Origin: Erythroxylum novogranatense
Taxonomy: Eukaryota; Streptophyta; Magnoliopsida; Malpighiales; Erythroxylaceae
NCBI GenBank assembly: GCA_029891385.1
Contig: CM057230.1
Coordinates: forward strand, 15,637,372 to 15,701,371
DNA: 64,000 bases
Direction: 5' to 3'
Shown here: positions 1 through 11,477 of the stretch, piece after piece
How positions within the stretch are numbered: position 1 is the stretch's first letter
Layout: each line of letters starts with the position of its first letter
Position numbers and translations under genes: made by a program
Notes under the pieces: generated by a model
The model's input: the letters and a program-made list of their open reading frames with translations, nothing else
The model's database searches: none
Told to the model about the DNA's origin: nothing

Positions 1-2160
1 CACCCCGTCGACAAGTAATATAAATCGGTAAGAACCGGATATCGTACCCAAGGGAAAAATTTCCAACACGTAAGACAATTAAATTAAACGATGAAAAATT
101 ATTCAGACGATCACGAATTGATTGATTTGAAAATAAAATAAAATAAAATAAGTAAATCAAGGAAATATGAAAAATGCAAGGTATGAATTTAAACAACTAG
201 ATTTAATCAAATGACAAAAGTTCGGTTAAGGTATCAGATTTCAATTGGATTAGACATTTAAAATAAAATTGTAAAAGTGGATTGATTTAGGAAATATACT
301 TCACTTAAGCAAGTCAAACCCAATGTTCATGATGTTCCCTTTTCTTCTAAATCCGAGTCACTACTTGGTTCATAGATAATTCGGAATAAAAGACGTTAAA
401 TACAAGAAGCCTAAAATTAAGTTCGTTAATTCTAGGTATCCTCACACAAGATCCTAAGGTTGGTCTACACTTTAGTCTCAAGTATGTCGCTTGATTAATT
501 TTCTGACAAATTAAATCCCATTGGTTGTGGCATTTAATCATCTAAGGTTTTAATCTAGTTGATCAAGCTAAATTAAGATTAAATATGTGTTTAATCAAAC
601 AAAAATCAATACCACAAAAATTATCCTAATCTAAAATCAATCTTAACCTTAACCGAAACGAAAAACTTACTCACACATATTTATCAATGTAACATAAATC
701 ATGGTCATAACATATGTTTGCATTGATTAAATCCACAAAAATAAAATAAATAAGGCAGTAAAACAAATTAAACAAATTAAAACAAAACACCCCTTATGAT
801 GCAACGTTGGTGGAGAATAATGGTTTGGTGGGGCTATGCGTCAATGATGGATTGGCTCCTTCCACCATACAAACTCTTTTCTTGCTTTTTTTGTTTCCTT
901 CTATTCACGCACATGGAGACTTGCTTTTGTTGTCACCATCTGTCACTTTTTCTTGCCACCAACTCCTAAGTATACCATCAGCTGCTTTCTTCCTTATCTG
1001 CAGCGTGTGTGTGGTTGTTCTCCACCAGCAACTTATGCATAATCTCCACCAGCTACACCAGTTTTCTTCAACGCTCAAGCCACCAGCTACTGCTTTATTT
1101 AATGTTTTCCTTTAAACCACCAGCAACTTGTTGTTTGTGGACACCCAGCTGATTTGTTTTATCTCCTCAGTCACTTGCTTCCACGCTCCTTTTCTTCTCC
1201 TGTAGCTAGCATCTCCTTTGGTCTCCAACAGCTGTTTGCTTCCTTTGATCTTAGTCACCAGCTCATCGTTTTTGTGGAGAGTGTTGAGTAGTGTAGAGTT
1301 ACATGGGGCTGTCACGTCCACCAACTCCCAGCTACTAACGTCTTCTTCCACCAGCTGCTTCCTGCTTTAATTTCCTGCGTCCTCTAGCTGCTTCATCAAC
1401 GTGAAGGAGAGTGTTTTCAAGTTGGCTTGTGCGTTAGTCCCTCCAAAATCTTCCCAAGCTCAACGTCCTTGGAGTCTCCCCAAGGCACAACTATCTTTGG
1501 TTCTTAATGGAGAGTAAAAAAAATGATTAGTGAGGCTTGTAACGTGAGACCTGGAGGCTATTTTCATTTACGCCCACAGCTACTTCCTTTTTTTTTATGC
1601 TAGATACTGCGTTTCTTTTTTCTAATGGTTGTGGGCTGCTTTTTGATTTTTTGGTTAGTGCTGCGTGTATGAATGTTGAATGAAGGCTACTGATTTTGTT
1701 TGCAAGTGGAGGGATTTTCGGGGATGTGTTTGTGCGTGAATCCAGCCAACGTCGATGTTCTGTCTTCTTCCTCCCTTCAATTTAACATGTGTTTCTTTTC
1801 ATATGCTGCCTCCTATATTAACGCCCATAATCACGTTTATTCAGCCCCCATTTTTTACTTTCTGCGCCAGCCACCACCAGCTACGTTGTTCTCTACCTAT
1901 TCAATATCCACGCCTCCCTCTTGCTTTAACTTTGTTGTTTTGTTTTCTTCATATGACAAAAATAATTTGTTTTTGATCCGACGCAAATTCATGCTCTTTG
2001 TCCTCTCTGCGCACGTTGTAACAATTTTGAGGACTTTCCTTGCATTATACTCTTAAATATTCAAAAGCCAAAATGTGCCTAAAATTAAAACAGATAACGT
2101 TTAATTAGCGCAATTTAAATATTAAATGGACAATAGTTCAGCAAATTATATATCAAAAAG
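1..2160. other. Unassigned AT-rich sequence, probably decayed repeat
   Basis: No frame on either strand shows a recognisable domain. The first 100 bases contain an accession-like 'tatcgtacccaaggg' context of a kind I associate with non-coding parts of plant LTR retrotransposons, but this is a weak impression. From about 800 to 1950 the plus strand is pyrimidine-rich and keeps returning to the octamer ccaccagc (near 1021, 1043, 1080, 1118, 1347 and 1870). Open frames at 807-1115 and 1700-2056 (plus) and 1112-1351 (minus) have no homologue I recognise and look like by-products of this composition. It may be the far part of the Copia-G insertion or unrelated flank. Confidence 0.35.
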
Positions 2161-2169
2161 TAATACAAA

Positions 2170-3880
2170 AATGTCCATTAACAGAGTGCATCATCTGGTT
2201 CTTCTTCCTCTACATTATCATACCTGAAATCAAACAAAGGGTTAGTTTCATTATAAATTGAGGCAAGTCCCTCTCCTTGTGTGCACTATCAGAGCTGGAA
2301 GTCTCCTTCTGAATTTTTGAGCTTGATTCATCACTTCCTGAACTAGGTGATGTCTCCCCTTGATTCCCTTCTTCTTCAGAATTATTGGAATCTCCAGCTG
2401 CTATCACTTCATCATGTGGTTCTTCTCTTATAACTTCATCAACATTTGGTTCATTCAATGGTATCTTAATATCAACTCCTCCTAACTTCTTCTCTATAGG
2501 CTCTCCCTATTTCCATCCTTCATTTTCATCAAATTTCACATCTTTTGATACAAGCATCTTATTGGTTTCAGGACCGTAAATTCTATACCCTTTAGATTCT
2601 GCACTATATCCTATCATTACTCCCTTCATTGCTTTCTCATTGAACTTTGTCCTTTTTGATTCAAGAATGTGCATATAAGTAACACATCCAAACACTCTTA
2701 AATGATTCACCTTCGGTTTAACTCTAAACCAAACTTCAAATGGTGTTTTCTCCTTCAAAGCTCTAGTCTTCATTCTATTTTGTAAATAAACAGTAGTAAA
2801 GCATGCTTTAGGCCAAAAGCTTCTAGACACCTTAATTCCAAACATCATTGCCTTTGCCATTTCCACAATTGTTCTATTTTTTCTTTCTGAAACTCCATTT
2901 TGTTGTGGTGAGTATGCAACTAAAAATTGATGGAAAATGAATTCTTTTTCAAAGTAATTCTTCATCTCATTCGAAATGTACTATCCCCCTCTATCACTTC
3001 TCAAGCATCTCACTTTTCTTCCACATTGACTTTCAACTTCAACTCTCTACACTTTGAAACATGCCAAATACCCGATCTTTGTTTTTCATGAAGTAGATCC
3101 ATGAATACCTTTACACATCATCAATGAACTCTGCATAATATCTACTTCCTCCAGCAGATGGTGTCACCATAGGTACACAAACATTAGTGTGTACTAGTTG
3201 CAACTTCTCTGTGGCTCTCCAATCACTTGCTGAAAAAAGTAAAACATGGCTCTTTCCTTTTGCACAAGCTTCACACACTGATTTCAACTTGCTGCTCAAA
3301 TGTGATATTCCATGAACCAACTCTTTCTTTTGCATATCAATGACATAATCCAAGTTTGCATGTCCATATCTTTGGTGCCATAATTGAGTTAACTCTGTCA
3401 ATGGAATAGCAGCAAATGCTCCATCCACTTCTGTCATTTTAATCTTAAAAACTCTATTAATCGTTGGAACTTTGTGCACCAACTCACCTTGCTGATTGAA
3501 AATCCTGAGCATTTCATCTTCAAAATGAACCTTGTACTCTTCTCCAATAGCTTACCAACACTAATCAAATTTTGATAAAGTTCAGGGATATAATAGACTT
3601 CCTCAAGAATTGTATTTCCAGCTTTTGTAGCTAATTCCACAACCCCCTTCCACGATACTGGTATAATTTCACCATTTCTAATCTTTACCACTGTGTTTAT
3701 ATTTGTATCTTTCTTCACAAATGCTTCTCTTCTTCTTGTCGTATGATTTGAACATCCACTGTCCACTAGTCATTCACCCTCTTTGTCCTCCTTGTCTTCA
3801 GCTATGCAAATTTCAACATCAAGGTCATTTTTCCTGGTTTTGTGACAAGCTTCCACCATAAATATTAATACACTTTCCTC
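2170..3880 (-). pseudogene. Copia-G protease-integrase remnant
   Basis: At 3766 the frame begins with the aspartic protease motif DSGCSNHTT. The GAG-pre-integrase region follows at 3512-3111, with LWHQRYGHANL and CEACAKGKS supplying the HHCC zinc-binding residues, and then the start of the rve core with IDDV. After a frameshift the core resumes at 2965 with YSPQQNGVSERKNRT and runs to the integrase C-terminal part at 2507. The last recognisable piece (2458-2210) is a Ser/Glu-rich linker of the sort that separates integrase from RT. No RT follows. Stops near 3110 and 2985 and the missing catalytic middle rule out function. Confidence 0.82.
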
Positions 3881-4099
3881 TGTCACTAGATTTTCTACTG
3901 TTTTGCTAGTCTATGATGAACCAGGTTGTTTGTTTGGAATGTTGTGTAGGTTAGTTTGGAGATTTGAATTGGTTTCTGATGGTTGTTGGGATGAGGAGTT
4001 ATTGACTGGATAAGTATTTTGTGGTTGTTGGCTTGATGTTTGTGTGTGTATCGATTGGTATGACATTTGGTGTGTATAGGTTGATTGGGATATATAAGG

Positions 4100-5479
4100 T
4101 TATGTTGTTTGAGGTTGAGGTGAGTAAGCTTGAGACAATAAAGGCTGAGAGATAAATTGTGGTGGATATGATGCATTTTCAGAATTTGCAACATAATGTG
4201 CTTGGTAAATTTGTGATCCAGGAACATTTTGGTAAGGCTGAGGTTGAATTGGGATTTGACTTGATGAAGTGGTTTGTTTTTGTAAAGGATGGATTAGTGG
4301 TGGCTTGCCAAAGATGGGGCCTTGAGGATTTTGTTGCTCTTTCATCAATTTCTCATAACACACCCTCTTTGAATGTCCTCTTTTTCTGCAATGTATGCAA
4401 TCCACATTTTCATTCCAAAAACATTCTTCAGCAGCATGGTTGTTCCTCCCATAAAACTTGCATTTTGGAAACATCCCCCACTTTAAAGCTCTAGGTCCAC
4501 TTCGCATTCGGTTTGAGTTGTTTCCAGCATATTGGTTGGTAGCTTGATAATTTTGGGGATGATTTAAGTAGGGTAATTGATGAGGGAATGGTGTTTGAGG
4601 ATACATCAGAGGTAACTGATATTGAATTTGGTTTTGGTAAGTCTGGTTTTGAGGAAATGAGGTCCGGTAAGGATTTTGAGTGTTTTGTGGTTAGTTCTGT
4701 GAATGTGAAGGCATCTGAGGTTGCACAACATTTGATTCAAGGTGGTTTTGAGTCAGATTTGGAGTTTGGGTGAGAATTGGTGGGCTTTCTGGCACTTTAA
4801 AACGTTCAGCCTTCAAAGCATATTCATCTCTTTCCCTTCAAATTCCATGTCTCTCTTTATGCATCTCTAACACATTGAAAACTTGCTCCAATGTCACAGA
4901 ATCTGGATGATTGCTAAATTGTCATTTTACAGGTGCTATGCCTGCTTCAAATATCAAAGGCAATTTGTTCATAAACTTTTCAACCAATTTGTCAGTATTT
5001 GTGTTTTCTCCAAACTCCTTCAGTTGTTGAACTAAATTCCTGAATCTAGTTTTTGCAGCTCCCACATTCTCTTCATCCTTCATTGAGAAGTTCTTAAAGT
5101 TCCTCATTACAGCTTGCTTCTTCAACCTCAAAGATTGAGCTGAGCTCACATACTTAAGCTTCAATGTTTCCCATAATTCTTTAACACTTTTGCAACTAGC
5201 ATGTCTTAACAAAATTGTCTCACTCACTACTGACCTTAAGAAAACAAGAGCCTTGAAATCTTTATCTCTGTCCTATCTAAGTCTTGTTAATTGTTGGTCT
5301 GTTAGTTATGTCATTCCCTCAACATCAGTCACTCCTTCATTCACCACATCCTAGCATTCACACATTCTAAGACAATCCTCAACTCTAAGAGCTCAAGTTC
5401 TGTAATTTTCACTAGTTAAAACTGATATATTGGCTTGTACCCATTGCAGATTCAACATGGGGAAGCTTGTACCTGACAT
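4100..5479 (-). pseudogene. Copia-G gag remnant
   Basis: The start codon at 5479-5477 opens a frame reading MSGTSFPMLNLQW, followed by LTSENYRTWALRVEDCLR after scattered substitutions; this is the usual N-terminal DUF4219-like region of Copia gag. A UBN2-type segment follows at 5227-4922, containing SVKELWETLKLKYVS and a conserved leucine-rich helix. At about 4500-4380 come two zinc knuckles: CKFYGRNNHAAEEC and CIHCRKRGHSKRVC, the second with canonical CX2CX4HX4C spacing. A Gln/Pro/Tyr-rich stretch follows. Several stops and at least one frameshift (near 4840-4920) break the frame, so no full capsid protein could be made. Confidence 0.8.
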
Positions 5480-5514
5480 GATTTTGGTTCAGTCTAGGTT
5501 ATGTGAACCGTGTA

Positions 5515-5526
5515 GCTCTGATACCA
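5515..5526 (-). promoter_or_regulatory. Primer-binding site of Copia-G
   Basis: The minus strand reads tggtatcagagc, the standard complement of the initiator-Met tRNA 3' end used by plant Copia elements. It sits 36 bases upstream of the gag start codon and next to the LTR edge. Confidence 0.85.
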
Positions 5527-6710
5527 CTCTAGAAAGCAAGAACACAACTTCTAACACTCCAGCAAGGAAGAACAAAACTTCTAGTCTGCTCAAAACTCAA
5601 GCTTGAAGATGAATTCAGTTGACTCTCTCCAGTAATAGCTTCTGTACTTTGCTTCAAAGAAGAGGAATTTTGCAAAAGATCAACATTTTCTTTCGATGGA
5701 CTGATTGTATTCTCTATAAATGTCACTCTAATGATCAATGTATATTCCTCACAAGTGTTTGTAAGAGTTTGATTCGAATTGTAACAATGAAACTATGCTA
5801 ATTTTACAGAAATGGAGTTTTCAACTTCAAAGTTTGGTTTTTCCCTCCATGTATTGTTTTTCAGTACAACTCATTCAGTACAATTCCAAAAACAACTTTA
5901 AAACTACTAAAGAAGAACAACATAAAAGTAAAAGCAAGGATTTTTTCAAGAAGAGATGACAAAGATGGTTTTTTCATAAAAATCTGCAACTGTTACATTA
6001 CTTCGAATGTGATCTGGAGCTTTTTCAAGTTAGCCCTCACACCTTTCTTACCATCTTACATCAATGGTTCAAAATGAAAGATAAAACATAACTAAAGAGC
6101 AAGATTTTGACATGTATCTCACTCTCATTGGTTCATTAAGGACAAAAGCAACACTGCTGTTTGATACATTAACAAAAGTTGACAATAGTATCACCTAATG
6201 ATTTTAAAGTTGCAAAAGTAAAAAAAGACAAAAGAAGCTTGATGCTGCTGGAACAAAAATTGATGCTCAGTTTCAACTAGCTTAATTCCCTTTAATGGCA
6301 ATTGTTACTTTCACTTTGAATTCCTCCACTTCATTGACTTGCAAGACTTCTTCTCAGTTGCTTTAGAAATTGCTTTAGGAATTGCTTCAGGAATTGATAG
6401 ACTCTACTTCAGGTTTTTCTCTTCAGCTGATGTAAAGTTAGCTCTATAACTGCTTCACACATTCAGGTTCTTCATCCTTCAACTTCCCATTGCATGTTGG
6501 TTCATTCTTTCCACTTTTCTTGCATTGATTTTCAATCATTTGCATTCTATTTTTTGGATCCAAACATTTCTGAATTGCTCCCAAAATCATCATCTCTAGC
6601 TTTCTTTTGTACACAGGAATCTTGTTCTTCATTCTTCCTCTCTTCTTCACTTTCATTGAACTTGCAAACTCTTCCACGAATTTCAGCATAGCAAGCTACA
6701 TGAAACAACA
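5527..6710 (-). repeat. 5' LTR of Copia-G
   Basis: This segment lies directly upstream (minus strand) of the primer-binding site. It shares with the solo LTR at 21798 a TGTTG-like start, a basic micro-ORF close to the start, and a ttcatcttcaagctt block near the end. Its 3' boundary does not show a clear terminal CA, so both ends are approximate. With no second LTR, identity cannot be used to date it. Confidence 0.6.
6444..6689 (-). other. Basic micro-ORF inside the Copia-G LTR
   Basis: An open frame of 81 codons lies close to the LTR start. Its first half is rich in Lys and Arg (SMKVKKRGRMKNKIP, then KRKLEMMILGAIQKCL). I know of no named family. The same pattern occurs in the solo LTR at 21808-22053, where LKLAEDIAMSIKLKKKRR is followed by RKLKLMILGIIQGCL. 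Conservation of the protein-level pattern in two clearly diverged LTRs suggests either past coding constraint or simply common LTR ancestry. It may not be expressed. Confidence 0.45.
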
Positions 6711-6731
6711 CAAATCAATAGATGGAAGCTA

Positions 6732-6840
6732 TAAGGTAATCGAAGACCCGATGCTTCTATGTTGCAACCAAACTGGAACTTCAATTCCTGGAAAATGAGC
6801 TTTAGCAACTTCTCTATCATTGCACGCTTATGACATTAAA
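6732..6840 (-). pseudogene. TNL-2 C-terminal (C-JID-like) exon remnant
   Basis: The minus strand reads HFPGIEVPVWLQHRSIGSS followed by ITL. This matches the signature that opens the C-terminal jelly-roll/Ig-like (C-JID) domain found after the LRRs of many plant TNL receptors, where the usual form is PGSEIPEWF followed by HQSxGSS. A stop codon follows directly, then the sequence gives way to the Copia-G LTR. The exon is preceded by an intron that now contains Copia-E. Only about 35 codons survive, so this is the broken 3' end of TNL-2. The acceptor site cannot be fixed by eye. Confidence 0.7.
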
Positions 6841-6851
6841 ATGAAAATTAT

Positions 6852-7113
6852 TATTGGAGATATGATCCAAAATTTACTGCAGCAAATATCTACAGAATCT
6901 TCTCAAAATTAGTTAGCAAAATCTGGAATTTATTTTTCTGTTTTTAGTCAAAGCATGTAACAACTAGTTTCCTATTTTTATGCTAATTAGTTATTTGTAA
7001 GCCTTTAAATAGGCAAGTCTTGCTCTTTAGTTTAAGGTAATAAGATCAGTTTTCTTTATCTTCTTATTTATCTTAATCTGCTACTGCAATAGTTCTCCAC
7101 TTAAAATCAAACA
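6852..7113 (+). repeat. 5' LTR of Copia-E
   Basis: It matches the 3' LTR at 14685 over its whole length with scattered substitutions and small indels. The terminal TG has become TA here. It contains an AT-rich tttaaatagg that could act as a TATA box, and ends in caaaca two bases before the primer site. Confidence 0.9.
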
Positions 7114-7115
7114 TT

Positions 7116-7128
7116 TGGTATCAGAGCC
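7116..7128 (+). promoter_or_regulatory. Primer-binding site of Copia-E
   Basis: The sequence tggtatcagagcc, complementary to the initiator-Met tRNA 3' end, follows the 5' LTR after a two-base spacer. Confidence 0.9.
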
Positions 7129-7158
7129 AGGTTGCTTTCATACCTTGGGCATATCGTC

Positions 7159-7815
7159 ATGGCAAACAACGACACTGTAGTAAATACTGCCCAGGCTTCC
7201 ATGTCTATTTTCAAAGGAGACAATTACGAATTTTGGAGCATCAAAATGAAAACACGATTCAAGTCACAAGAGTTGTGGGACTTGGTGGAAAATGGCTACA
7301 ATGATAGAGACGAGGAGACCAGATTGAGATAAAACAAGAAGAAAGATTCAAAGGCTTTGTTCTTCATTCAACAAGCAGTCCATGACTCAATTTTCTCCAA
7401 AATTGCAGTAGCCTCTGCAGCAAAGGAGGCGTGGACAACTTTGCAGCTAGCATATCATGGCTCATCCACAGTAGTAAGGGTTAAGTTGCAGACACTTAAT
7501 CGTGAATTCCAAAATCTGCACATGAAGAATGGAGAATTAGTGCAAGATGTTTTAACCAAAATTGAAGCAATTGTCAACCAAATGAGGTCCTATAGAGAAG
7601 AGATCTCATAGAAGATAGTTGTGACAAAAGTTCTAATGAGTTTACCTTCTAAATTTGATCATGTGGTTGCAGCTATTGAGGAGTCCAAAAATCTGTCCAC
7701 TTATTCTTTTGATAAGCTTATGGGTTCCTTGCAGTCTCATGAAGCTCGAATCAATCGACCAGAAGATAAGAATGAAGAAAAGGCATTTCAAGCAAAAGGA
7801 CAAGGCTCAAGGGAG
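7159..7815 (+). pseudogene. Copia-E gag, N-terminal part
   Basis: Translation starts at the ATG 31 bases after the primer site (MANNDTVVN). The DUF4219-like segment reads FKGDNYEFWSIKMKTRF, and the UBN2 segment reads AAKEAWTTLQLAYHGSS and LNREFQNLHMKNGE. In-frame stops at 7330 and 7609 split the frame. The remainder (from 7621) continues through VLMSLPSKFDHVVAAIEES into the basic, Gly/Arg-rich spacer before the zinc knuckle, which lies in repeat unit 1. Apart from the two stops the protein resembles typical Copia capsid proteins. Confidence 0.85.
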
Positions 7816-9647
7816 CAAGAAAAAGCTGCAAGTCGAGGAAGAGGTAGAGGAGGATTTCGAGGAAAGAATTCTGGCCATGGTAGAGGCAGAGGAAGAGGAT
7901 CTGAGCAGCGATATAACAAAAATAAAAGCAGTATTCAGTGTCATCAGTGCAAGAAATATGGACATTTGAAAGCTGATTATTGGTTCAGAGATAAACAAGC
8001 AAATTTTGCGGAAGAAGCTGGTGAAGAAAGCAAATTGTTTATGGCATATAGTGACCCAACTGACAAACAATGTGAACAGTGGTTTGTTGGCAATGAGTGT
8101 TCCAATCATATGACAAGGAAGAAGGCAATCTTTAAGCATCTTGATGAGACTCAGAAAAAGAAGGTCAGATTGGGAGATGGTCAAGCAATACAAGTTAAGG
8201 GAAAAGCAACGGTGGCCATCAAAACTAGTCAAGGTAAAATTAAGCTTTTACACGATGTTCAATTTGTTCCTAACTTGGCATACAATTTGTTAAGTATTGG
8301 ACAGTTAATGGCTAGTGGATACTCGGTTACGTTCGATGATGAAAATGCATTATTAAAGAGAAACAATCAGGGCAAGTGATAGTAAATGTGCGAATGACCA
8401 AGAACAAAATGTTTCCACTTGGAAGTCTCCACTGTGGAAGATTTTGCCTTAGTAGTTGGAGAACAAAATGAGTCAAAGTTGTAGCATCTTCGATATGGAC
8501 ACCTGAACGTGAAAGGGTTGCAGCTGCTAGAAAGAAAAGAAATGGTTCATGGCTTACCGAAAATTCAAACACTGGATACGTGTGAAGGATGTATCTACAA
8601 CAAGCAGACCAAAAAGTCATTTCCGATCGGAAAGGCATGAAGAGCCAAAGCTTGTTTTGAACCGATCCATTCAGACCTATGTGGTCCCATTAACACAAAG
8701 TCACTTGGCAGCATCAATTACTTCCTTCTCTTCATAGATGATTTCAGCCGAGTAAGTTGGGATTATTTCTTAAAATCCTCATAAACATTTGAGAATTTCA
8801 GAAAATTCAAAGCAATGGTTGAGAAGCAAAGTGACACCAGTATAAAAGTGCTTCGTATGAACAGAGGTGGAGAATTTCTTTCAAAGGAATTCAATCAATT
8901 TTGTGAAGAAAATGGAATTCGTCATGAGCTAACAACACCATATACTCCGGAGAAAAATGGAGTGGCAGAATGTAAGAATAGAACAGTGGTGGAGATGGCG
9001 AGAAGTTTGTTGAAAGGGAAAGGACTACCAAACTCATATTGGGCAGAAGCAGTAGCAACTGCAGTGTATTTGTTGAATATCTCCCTAACAAAACAGTTCA
9101 AAACTGCACTCCATATGAAGCATGGAAAGGGAGTAAACTAGCTGTAAGCCATTTAAAATTTTTTGGTAGCATTGCTTAGGTTTTAGTAAATTCACAAAAT
9201 CTCCAAAAATTAGATGAAAAATTAGTTAAATGCATTTTCATTGGCTATTGTAATGAGTCCAAAGCATATAAGTTACATGATCCTGTAATTGGCAAGATAT
9301 TTGTCAGTAGAAATATAATGTTTAACGAGAATGCAGGCTAGAGTTAGAATAACAGCAGTGGTAGCGACAAAGATGAATTGCAAATTCCATTAATTGGGGA
9401 AATGGAACTCAACCTCAATTAATTCTCTAACTTCTACTCTAATTATGTAGAGCCCAACAACTACTCCAAGTTCATCCTCAAGGTCAACAAGTGAATCTTC
9501 AAAGGAGGCATCACCAAGAGATTTAGATCACTAAGGGACATCTATGAAGCAAATGAATTTGCTTTATTTGCTCCTGTCCCTACAACTTATGAGGAGGCAA
9601 CAGAAAAAGAGGAATGGAAGAAGGCAATGGGAGAGGAATTTATCTCC
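7816..9647 (+). repeat. Copia-E tandem unit 1 (zinc knuckle, protease, integrase, RT edge)
   Basis: Unit 1 runs from the Gly/Arg-rich end of gag to the segment just before RT. The zinc knuckle reads CHQCKKYGHLKADYW, with Tyr in place of the last Cys. The protease site reads WFVGNECSNHMT where WFVDSGCSNHM is expected, so the catalytic Asp is gone. A TGA-TAG pair at 8377-8382 ends the frame before integrase. Integrase pieces include VLRMNRGGEF (8848) and YTPEKNGVAECKNRT (8941). A TAG near 9139 and further stops follow. The unit ends in a segment resembling the region before RT (EANEFALFAPVPTTYEEA in pieces). Confidence 0.9.
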
Positions 9648-11477
9648 CAAGAAAAAGCTGCAAGTCAAGGAAGAGGTAGAGGAGGATTTCGAGGAAAGAA
9701 TTCTGGCCATGGTAGAAGCAGAGGAAGAGGATCTGAGCAGCGATATAACAACAATAAAAGCAGTATTCAGTGTCATCAGTGCAAGAAATATGGACATCTG
9801 AAAGCTGATTATTGGTTCAGAGATAAACAAGCAAATTTTGCGGAAGAAGCTGGTGAAGAAAGCAAATTGTTTATGGCATATAGTGACCCAACTGACAAAC
9901 AATGTGAACAGTGGTTTGTTGGCAATGAGTGTTCCAATCATATGACAGGGAAGAAGGCAATCTTTAAGCATCTTGATGAGACTCAGAAAAAGAAGGTCAG
10001 ATTGGGAGATGGTCAAGCAATACAAGTTAAGGGAAAAGCAACGGTGGCCATCAAAACTAGTCAAGGTAAAATTAAGCTTTTACACGATGTTCAATTTGTT
10101 CCTAACTTGGCATACAATTTGTTAAGTATTGGACAGTTAATGGCTAGTGGATACTCGGTTACGTTCGATGATGAAAATGCATTATTAAAGAGAAACAATC
10201 AGGGCAAGTGATAGTAAATGTGCGAATGACCAAGAACAAAATGTTTCCAATTGGAAGTCTCCATTGTGGAAGATTTTGCCTTAGTAGTTGGAGAACAAAA
10301 TGAGTCAAAGTTGTAGCATCTTCGATATGGACACTTGAACGTGAAAGGGTTGCAGCTGCTAGAAAGAAAAGAAATGGTTCATGGCTTACCGAAAATTCAA
10401 ACACTGGATACGTGTGAAGGATGTATCTACAACAAGGCACCAAAAGTCATTTCCGATCGGAAAGGCATGAAGAGCCAAAGCTTGTTTTGAACCGATCCAT
10501 TCAGACCTATGTGGTCCCATTAACACAAAGTCACTTGGCGGCATCAATTACTTCCTTCTCTTCATAGATGATTTCAGCCGAGTAAGTTGGGATTATTTCT
10601 TAAAATCCTCATAAACATTTGAGAATTTCAGAAAATTCAAAGCAATGGTTGAGAAGCAAAGTGACACCAGTATAAAAGTGCTTCGTATGAACAGAGGTGG
10701 AGAATTTCTTTCAAAGGAATTCAATCAATTTTGTGAAGAAAATGGAATTCGTCATGAGCTAACAACACCATATACTCCGGAGAAAAATGGAGTGGCAGAA
10801 TGTAAGAATAGAACAGTGGTGGAGATGGCGAGAAGTTTGTTGAAAGGGAAAGGACTACCAAACTCATATTGGGCAGAAGCAGTAGCAACTGCAGTGTATT
10901 TGTTGAATATCTCCCTAACAAAACAGTTCAAAACTGCACTCCATATGAAGCATGGAAAGGGAGTAAACTAGCTGTAAGCCATTTAAAATTTTTTGGTAGC
11001 ATTGCTTAGGTTTTAGTAAATTCACAAAATCTCCAAAAATTAGATGAAAAATTAGTTAAATGCATTTTCATTGGCTATTGTAATGAGTCCAAAGCATATA
11101 AGTTACATGATCCTGTAATTGGCAAGATATTTGTCAAGAGAAATATAATGTTTAACGAGAATGCGAGGCTAGAGTTAGAATAACTTGCGATGGTAGCGAT
11201 AAAGATGAATTGCAAATTCCATTAATTGGGAAATGGAACTCAACCTCAATTAATTCTCTAACTTCTACTCTAATTATGTAGAGCCCAACAACTACTCCAA
11301 GTTCATCCTCAAGGTCAACAAGTGAATCTTCAAAGGAGGCATCACCAAGAGATTTAGATCACTAAGGGACATCTATGAAGCAAATGAATTTGCTTTATTT
11401 GCTCCTGTCCCTACAACTTATGAGGAGGCAACAGAAAAGAGGAATGGAAGAAGGCAATGGGAGAGGAATTTATCTCC
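9648..11477 (+). repeat. Copia-E tandem unit 2
   Basis: This is a near-identical copy of unit 1 at a spacing of 1,832 bases. The left junction fuses the pre-RT sequence directly to gag: the frame from 9627 reads MGEEFIS and continues as QEKAASQGRGRGGFRG without a stop. Unit 2 repeats the same protease loss (WFVGNECS), the same Cys-to-Tyr change in the knuckle, and the same double stop after LLKRNNQGK. It shares with unit 3, against unit 1, several single-base differences, including gaagcagagg, gacatctg and atgacaggg. Confidence 0.9.

Larger units (their letters stand above)
2161..6710 (-). mobile_element. Copia-G: 3'-truncated Ty1/Copia retrotransposon
   Basis: Read on the minus strand the order is LTR (6710 to about 5527), primer-binding site (5526-5515), gag (from 5479), protease, integrase and an acidic linker ending near 2170. 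Reverse transcriptase, RNase H and the 3' LTR are absent, so the element is truncated at its 3' side, and no target duplication can be tested. It lies immediately beside the C-JID-like remnant of TNL-2 and probably inserted into that exon. Its frames are interrupted by stops and frameshifts throughout. Its LTR is a diverged relative of the solo LTR at 21798-23154. The left limit is where homology to the integrase-RT linker stops and may be off by tens of bases. Confidence 0.8.

Noticed and set aside
807..2056. Plus-strand ORFs 807-1115 and 1700-2056 as genes
   Set aside because: Low-complexity composition, no domains, overlapping minus-strand frames and no start context; treated as chance.
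7116..7128. tRNA-like sequences next to LTRs
   Set aside because: These are 12-15 base primer-binding sites complementary to tRNA ends, not tRNA genes. No cloverleaf or A/B box was found.
7807..8232. 141-codon minus-strand frame repeated at 9564 and 11411
   Set aside because: It is the antisense shadow of the gag-protease region in each Copia-E unit and has no recognisable domain.
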